Source: Apostichopus japonicus
Lineage: Eukaryota > Echinodermata > Holothuroidea > Aspidochirotida > Stichopodidae
DNA: 64,000 nucleotides
Direction of reading: 5' to 3'
Assembly: GCF_037975245.1 (NCBI RefSeq)
Contig: NC_092569.1
Span: forward strand, 283,001-347,000
The notes below the pieces were generated by a model. The model made no database searches. It saw only the letters and a program-made list of their open reading frames with translations, and was not told where the DNA came from. Position numbers and translations under genes: made by a program. This document shows positions 43,201 through 52,200 of this stretch, in pieces (positions within the stretch are counted from its first letter, which is position 1; each line of letters starts with the position of its first letter).

Positions 43201-46200
43201 CCTGTCAAGGATACTTATTGCTGCTTTGTTGAATCAATATTACAGTGCCATTGCATATATCCTATTACTCTATTTTTGGGTTAATACTGTACTTGAAACA
43301 GGTTAATATCTGCATAAATGAATATGTAAATGTACAGTATGTTGGCCTTGCGTGTGATCACTGCATGTATACATGTTGAATAAAATGTGTGTTAAAATCT
43401 TTTGTAAGTTAAAGGAAAGTTTTACTCAAAAAGAAGGAGAGGGAGTACTGTAGGGAGATTTGAGGGGATGTGAAGGGGAGGGAGAGGGGAGATTGGAGGG
43501 TACAGTATGTAAATGGAAGGTAGTGGGGAGTTTGACAGGGATGTGAAGGGGACGGAGTGGGGAGATTGGAGGGGAAGTGAAGGGGAGGGAGAGGGGAGAT
43601 TGGAGGGGATGTGAAGGGAGGGAGAGGGGAGATTGGAGGGATGTGAAGGGGAGGGAGAGGGGAGATTGGAGGGATGTGAATGGGAGGTAGTGGGGAGCTT
43701 GGCAGGGATGTGAAGGTGGCGGAGTGGGGAGATTGGAGGGGAAGTGAAGGGGAAGGGAGAGGGGAGACTGGAGGGGATGTGAAGGGGAGGGAGAGGGGGC
43801 GGAAAGGAAAAGACAATGAGTACTAATAATTAACATTAATCTGGAGCAATATGTTGATATAATTAATTTTGATTATGAGATGGTGAAAGGTACAGTAAGT
43901 CTCATTCTCCATGTAGAATATAAGACAGGTTTGAATTTATGTTTGAGTAATGGTGGTAAGACCTGCCTGCATCTGTCTGTATGTAAGTATTCTGTGGATG
44001 ATCTAACTGACTTCATGTATAGTTTCTGATGGTTGGTTCACAAAGTGTAAGCTAAATGTTCAGTTAATTAGTTAATTGATAAAGAGAACTTGTACTAGTC
44101 TGATTCATATATCCTTGATGTTAGTTGAGTCTAAAGCAAAGTTCTATCATTTTCATGCCAGTATGTGTATGTCTAGATCGGCATTGTTATAAAAAAATCA
44201 TTAAGTTTGGTGCTAGCTGTTTTATGTTGACATTTCAATGTTGGTTCACGCCACCCTTATGATAAATACTGATTTTTATCAACTTTAATAATGAACCAAT
44301 TCTATGTAGGGTTATCAAAGGATTTAGACTCTTGCCCCTTTTGTTATTACCCTAATCTATGTCACCTTGTGAACTTAACATAGGTATATTAATCAATATG
44401 GGTGCAGGTTTATGGGGTTTGCAATGTGTGCTGGTTAAATATATCCTGAAAGACTAAGACTGCATAAAACTAATGGATGATAAGTTTGAAGTCTGTAGAA
44501 AACAAAAGGAACACAATAATCTGAAAAAGACTGACTTTTCTGGGTTACCCTTTACTGCCAGTTTCTGATAGGCCTGCATGTGAAATGTGGGTGCTGTTCC
44601 TGGTTACTACTTCATGTGGTTTATAATGTACTGTCTTTTTACTGGCACATGTACACCAATAAAGAAATAATCATATTAATGGCCATCGACCAAGGGTTAG
44701 CAAGCTTATCAGATAGTGAAGAGCACAAGTACATCAACAAAGAAATATTCATGTTAATGGCCATCGACTAAGGGTTAGAAAGCTTAGTGGAGGGCACACA
44801 TACACCAACAAAGAAATATTCATATTAATGGCCATCGACTAAGGGTTAGAAAGCTTAGTGGAGGGCACACATACACCAACAAAGAAATATTCATATTAAT
44901 GGCCATCGACTAAGGGTTAGATAGCTTATATCAGATAGTGGAGGGCAGGAGTTGTATGTAGTCCTAGCTGAGGTCGGCGCAAGTTCGAATCCAATTCTAT
45001 CCAAAAATGTCCTTCCTTTTTGAAAGTTGTCTATAATTTCCCTGTCAGGTTTTGTATCTAAAATTTCTTTTTTTTTAAGTCCATAGATTTCAGCTGTTCA
45101 TATGTGTAACTTCAGAGAATTGCTATAGATGGTTAAATGTCAAAAGGTTGCAAAGTTCTGTGGGAGGTATGCTGTGTCTTTTTAATCCTGTCACATTGTA
45201 GCATTGAACTTCACAGTTGGACAACCAGTGGTTGCTACAAACATAAGCCTTACATATCATTCCTGAAGAGCGCCATCTAATAGTAGCACACATGCTTCAG
45301 CAGTTGTTTTTCTAACTGATTGTGTTGAATGTTCCTCTTAAATTTTTAATGTTGTGCAAGTACAATGATTTTAATTTAATAAATATATTAAACTGTGTTG
45401 AGACTAAAACATATTTTATGTTTATTCTTTTAAGTGATCACAGAAATATTTAAGAAGATGAATAGTTCTTATAAGTTCCCTTTTAACTTGCTATGAATGA
45501 CAGAGTTTTGAATCATACAATTGAGAAATGATAAAGGTGTAGACTTTTCCCTGACTGTACAAATAATTGACACGTTCTCACGGTCCCATGAAGGTGTGGA
45601 CGGCCTTGACTCCCAGAGTTGTGGCAAAATGTTGTCCTTCAGGCTCTATGAATCTTTGCTGACATTGATAATAAATCAGAATGTGTAATTTATGGACATG
45701 CAGTGCTTTGTGGTTTTAAACTACACAATTTTTTATAATGAGAGCATAAAAGAGAAATTGGAAAAGGTTTCTTTAGTTCTAGTTATCCAGAGACAAAATT
45801 GGAATGTAAAATTAGAATGGCTTGTTTTCCTTACTTTTTGGCCAGTGCAAGTAAAGAGACCAAACTAAGCATATGATTAACAAGGACCAGATTTTACATT
45901 ACAATGGGGTGGGGGGGGGGAGTGAGTGGGGTTGGGGTGGGGGGTTGGTACTGACCTAATGGACTGTGTGTCAGACTAAGTAATCGAGTCACCTTAGATG
46001 ATTAGCCTCAGACGTTTAATGGGCCATTACTAAAGATTTAGAGTGATATTTAGTTATAGGAATACAGCCTGGATTGATAGCAATATTGTTTCTATTGGTC
46101 TGCAACATATCAAGGTCATATTTGTTCCTACTGTAAAGTCATTTAATTTAATTGATGATTATGAATTGATGATTATATTTAACACAATGTCATGGTCTGT

Positions 46201-49200
46201 TGTAGTTATTTATCTGATGTCAATTTATTCTATAGCCTACATGATTTGTAACATGTCATCGTACACCCCTTAAATTTATCACGTTTATCTGGAAATCTGA
46301 TAAGAATTAGAATAAGAAATAAGAAAATTATAGATATCAAAATTTACATATAAAAAAGCTAAAATTAAGGGGATAACAGGGACAGATGCCATGATTAACA
46401 GCTAGTAAGGAGAACTGACTAGCCATGCTACTTTCTACATATAAACGATACACTGTGAAACCACCTGGCCAATCATCATGCAGAGCCTTGTTTACAGGCT
46501 TTACAGGACTTGGCCAAAATTACAAATGTACTTTGTGATGGGTGTATATAAAAAAAAACACACACAAAAGGTCACTTCAGTACAATCATATTTTCCTCTG
46601 TGAACAAATGTGTGTTAAATATTATAAAGAAAAACAAACATTTTACTTTTCATAATGACATCATTTAATACTCTGCTGTTGCCAGATGCATTCATGAAAG
46701 ATCATAAAATTGGAAAAATTCTGCTTTAAACAATATGTTATGAGCCCCTTCCGCCCCCTCTCTCCCCCCTTAATTCCAAGCAAGTCTTTACTGAAATCTT
46801 TAATGGATAATTCATGCTCTGGCAGCTGGAGAAAGAATGAATTTACAGCAGTGACTCTGATGTCATCACAGTTAAGATCTTGGATGAATCCTCTGATGTG
46901 TGTGCTATACCACACACAAGTTTATAGACTTGTCTGCATTTCAGGGAGTTAGCTTAATAGGTGAGTCATGCTCATAGCAGTCACCTTTGCCATGATACAT
47001 GAGACATGAGCAGGACATTTCTGTTTGAGTGGGGTGAAGAGTAGATTAAATGTCCTAGCAACAGGTTTGTGATTGGAGAAACAGATGTTCTGCATGTGTT
47101 AGCCACCCCTTCATAATTTAAACTAATGCCCTTTTAGACTTTGATGGCTGAGATGAAATGATTCCACACGGTAGAAAAATGGGGGATAAGACCTTTTCAT
47201 AGAAAGTAGAAATATCATCTTTAGTATAAACATACCATCAATTAAATCAATGTGTTCCTAAAAGAAACACATGCCTGGGAAAAAAAAGCAAACCATTCAA
47301 AAGTTGAGGTAGATAGTTCACATGTAAGCAAAGAAAAAGGGAGAGAAAAAAACAGAAAGAAAAAAAACAGAAGGAGAATGAAAGGAAAAAAGATAAGAAA
47401 GGAAATTGAAATTGAAAGGAAAATAGGTGAGGCCAGGGTTTGAATTGAAGAAGAGATTTAGAACCTTCAGGAGGTGTTAAATGTTGGCCTTTCTTATTTA
47501 TTGTTTCCAGTATTTTTTTTTATTATTATTTTTTTATACTGTCTGTTTTAAGCTGCTCTGGTTCTTTCAACAAAGTCATTGTCTGGGCTTCTATTGTTAA
47601 GGTACAAAAGGCCAAGACTGATTACTGCATCCTGACAATAAAAGTCTTCTAAGATTACAGAAAGTTTAGATTGATGGAGTAAGGAGTGGGCGAGGAATTA
47701 GCTGAGATTGGGCTTTTCTGCTGGCCCCATAAGCTGCAGACACGGGGTATAATTGCCACAGAAGAAGCCGAGGGAAGTAAGCATTGCCACACCCTGAATT
47801 ACTGTAGTGCTCCTTGTACAGTAGTATAATGTACATGAGAATGAAACATTGCTAATTTAATATACACTGAAATATATTCAACCATACATATCAGAAGATG
47901 GCTAACAAAATATGAATAAAATTGTGGATAATGTGCAAATAAAAATGTGGTTGGGGCTTCTTGTAATTTTTGGATTTTGAGTCTAAGTATGATAACTATC
48001 ATGATTCTAAGCGTTTCATTCAAGGTTAATGTTAGTAAATGTGTTATTGTCAGATATATTGCTAAAATATATTAAGTGACTTTTTACTGTATTTACTTCG
48101 TTCATTGCTTACCTGTCTCCTCACAACCTTAGCACCATTTTGGGTTATATTTCAGACAAATTAAGTCAGAGCAAGACCATGATTATGTCAGTTAAAATCT
48201 AGATTTCAAATTTGTCTTCATCAGCTGGCCATTGGTCTTAATCTTTTCAGCATATTGGTTTATATAGCAGTATTGTTTTATATTTAAAGTCATTTAACCC
48301 CTAATGAGGATCACAAACCCTTTATCACCGATTTTACCTCAAAATAATTCCATTTGTTTCTGTGCAGTTGTAAAACGTATTAACAATTTTGTCAAAGAAG
48401 CAATTTTTTGAACTATAATGTTCCTCAATGTATAAATGATTTATGATAGAACAAACATTTCTTCATTTCTAACACATAATTGTGATAAATGGATGTCCAC
48501 AAGGTAGGTGTGGGATGGGATGGGGGTGAGATGGGGGATGGGTTGTGGAGACATTTAAATTAAGTCAACAAATCTTGTAGTTGATTTGTTGGTCTACACC
48601 AACACTGTATTCGTCACAAGCCAAGATTCAGGGTTGTTTATTGTTAATTTCCAACTGCCATAAAAGTAAAAGAAACAGAGAAATATGAAAAGACACTTTT
48701 AAATGCTTATTGACAGTAGGATTAGATTAAGTCTAAAATGATATCATTCAGTCAGCGTCCACTGCAAATCATGTTAATCACATTCATGTGATAGTGGTAT
48801 GCATTTTAGAATAATCAAAGGAAAAAAAAAATATGCTAATTTGTGAGATATCTTCATTTATTCACTAAAAATTAAACGAATTACCAAATATGTAAATCAA
48901 GATATGTTGCTACTTAGCTTCAGTGGTGTCACCAGACATTTCAATCTGGGGGGGGGAGGGGGGAGGCACAGGCATGACTTAATTAGGGGGGCACAATGTT
49001 TATTTGTGAATCCCATCCTGGGGGAGGGTTCTAAGCGGAGGGGGTGTAATTTTTGATTAATTAAGGGTCCTTAGATGCAATCTGGTGCTATATTTGCAAC
49101 TTGAAGTAACTTTACGTTCAAGAATTTTCGGGCTTAATGTGTCCGATATTTATGTCTTTAATTGAGAAAGATAGAAAAGTTATACAAAAAATAGAAATTA

Positions 49201-52200
49201 ACCCTTTTGCTTAGATAATGTTTTTAAATAAGAGTGTTGAAAATTGAAATTATGCAGGGTAGTAGTGAAGTTTTAAGCACTAGCGATTCACGCCGGGGCC
49301 TCTGTGACCTTGTTAGTGAGAAAACAACTGGTTATTGTGATGGTTGGTGGAAAGAAGTTTTACTGAAGAACATAATACGTTTCGTCCTTTGTAAGAAAGT
49401 TTTTGTTTGAGTAATTTATTTAACACTACAAATCGTATCGGAGGGGGGGCCACCTGGGGGGCATGATTTTTGTTTTGGAGGGCATGTGCCCCCCCAGGCC
49501 ATCCCTTGGCGACACCACTGCTTAGCTTCCAGGCCGATCGATTATACGCTGTAAAAAAAAAATAAATAAATACCGACATGTTAATTGTGTTACAATTCAA
49601 CCAGCATAGTAGTTATTAGACAATCATTTGTTGTCAGGTTGAACAACTTTTGTTTTTCTTGTTGCCCCTGGTTTCCAGTAATCATATTGTATGATATATG
49701 TGCGCATGGTTACTGTTATGCAATTAAGTTCGGGCTTACTGATCTCTCCACTTATTAAGCCTTTCATTTTCAGCAGGTCATGGTAATATAAAATGTAATT
49801 GAAAGAAAGGAAATGATAAAAGGAGTATAAGATCTTATTTATATTTTGTAGAAGCTGTTTTGTCAATCACATAGCTAGTGAGATGTGTGTAGATATTTAT
49901 CTAATTTAAAAGTTTGTGCTGTCACCTCAAAGACAAAGAGCAGGTGATATGTCTTTTCCTTTGGCAGACTGAGATCTTCATCTCAGACGATGGAGGGGGA
50001 GGGTAAGGGAGTGGTGGGGAGGGGTGGGGAGGGGTGGGGGAGGAGGCTATAAATGACATAACTGTATGGCTCCTGGGAAGAGCCTGGGCCACCAAACTAG
50101 ATCAAAGTGTTATGTAGACATTAGCCCTTATTATGCTGTGTGCAGCACTCATTCCTAAACTGTACAAATTATTAAGAGAAGGATTAACCTCATGGTCCGT
50201 AAAGTTTGTGTGTGAAATGTCCTCCTAGAGTATTAGGGATCCAAAAATCAAAACAGAAATCCAATGTCTAATAGGTGTGTGTATATTCATGTCCTCCTAG
50301 AGTATTAGGGATCCAAACATGGGAAACAGCAATCCAATGTCTAATAGGTGTGTGTGTATATTCTTGACAATGTCTGCTTTTAGTAAGTCAAAGAAAAATA
50401 AAAGTGAAAGAGGAAGAGAGTTTCACCATCGGCTGATTTTATTAATTTTTCTGATTTTATTTGTTTGCGTTTACAGTCCAGGCAACCTCCAGTGGTGGAC
50501 TTGTTCACAGATCTTCGAGATGGCAAGGTTCTGCTCAGTCTCTTGGAGGCTCTGTCTGGAGAACGACTGGTAAGTTGTAAAGATCTGTTTAATTATGAAG
50601 TATGCTTCTATTAATGTTGGTATACTCATACTATTCCATAACCAGATTCCATGACTAATGCACTTCACTGGTCTAAATAGTAGAGTCTTGTTTCCCATCA
50701 TAAAAGAGTAAAGATTGCTGAAAGTTACCAATTCCTTTTTGCATATGATTATAGCAGTGCTGTAGTACTCAATAAGTATTCAAGTACCTTTTGGCATGTA
50801 CTCGGTACTGGATGAGATGTTCTCGGATGCTGAAGTACTCATATGTGTTATCAGTACTCGGACTGGGCTGCTAAAGTACTCGCTAGTCTAGGGCGAATTC
50901 TTAACGAGTACTAATTACATAAGAACTAACTGTAAAATCCTGTACTCTGACCCTAAATTGCAGCACATCAGATATTGATACTTGGTACTTGGAACCTGAA
51001 GTACCCTGAAGTACTCTGAAGTACTCTGAAGTACTCTGAAGTACTAGGTACTTGGATGAAAGTTACTTGACCACAGGACTGGTTTATGCAACCCATGTGC
51101 AGGAAATAATTTCATGTTCAGATTTTGCACAGCAGATTTGAAGGCTCTGAAACAACAATGTCATCTTTAAGCTTGTATAGCAATTTGAGAATTTTGCATT
51201 GCATTTTTAGATGCAATTCTTTTGTTTCTTTAAGCTGAGTCCCTAATTGTCTTTACTTCCCCCATCCACAGCGGAGAGAAAGAGGCAAGTTGAGGATACA
51301 CTGTCTCCAAAATGTCAGAAATGCTCTGGAGTTCTTGCAGCGAAAAAAAGTAAGACAAATATGAGAAGAAAATTAATGACATTTATAAACTCTAACAATA
51401 TTAAGATTCAGTTTGGAGATTTTGCATCCCCTGCTGCCCCCCCTCAATGGCCCCTCCACTCTCCCTAATCCTCTCAATCCCCTCCACCATCCCTAACCCT
51501 TTAAGCCCTTCACCCTCTCTTACCCTCTAAATCCCTTCCACCTTCCGTTACCCTCTCAATCTGTTCACCTTCCCTAACCCTCTCAATCCGCGCCATCCTC
51601 CCTAACCCTCTCAATCCCTCCACCCTCTCAATCCCCGCCACCCTCTCATTCCCCTCCATCCTCTCAATCCCCTCCACCCTCTGAATCCCAGCCACTCTCC
51701 CATTCCCCTCCACCCTCTCAATCCCTGCCATCCTCCCTAATCCTCCCAATTCCTCCATCCTCCCTACCCCTCTCAGTCCCTTCCACCTTCCCTGCTATTT
51801 CCCAATATGTTTTGGATGCCTGCTTCTCGCCCTCCTAACCAAACTGGCAGCATTACACCTGTATCTCTGTGCAGCCTTTCTCAGTTTCTTCTTGATTTGT
51901 ATTTAAGACCTGTCACTGATTCATAGAATATGAACACCTTTGTAGCAATCTTCCAGTCCTTGAATTTGTCAGTTTGCAAATATTACAACCTTAATATACA
52001 CTGAACAGAAGAGTCCAAAGAATTTAAGTGACATTTTGATTAATTCTGTATTCTTTAAATTGGTGTTCATAAGTGGTTACCGAAGTATTCTTTCGCTTGA
52101 TTAGGTTTATTCAAATGTCATATAGATTCATTTACCTCGGTCTATGGGGATATAAGTTTGAAGGAAAAATTATTTTGGAATTGAGTCCTGATAAAGGAAA

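Noticed and set aside
43409-43836. Proline-rich open frames on the minus strand
   Set aside because: These are by-products of the purine-only minisatellite; there is no unique sequence, no start context and no splice structure.
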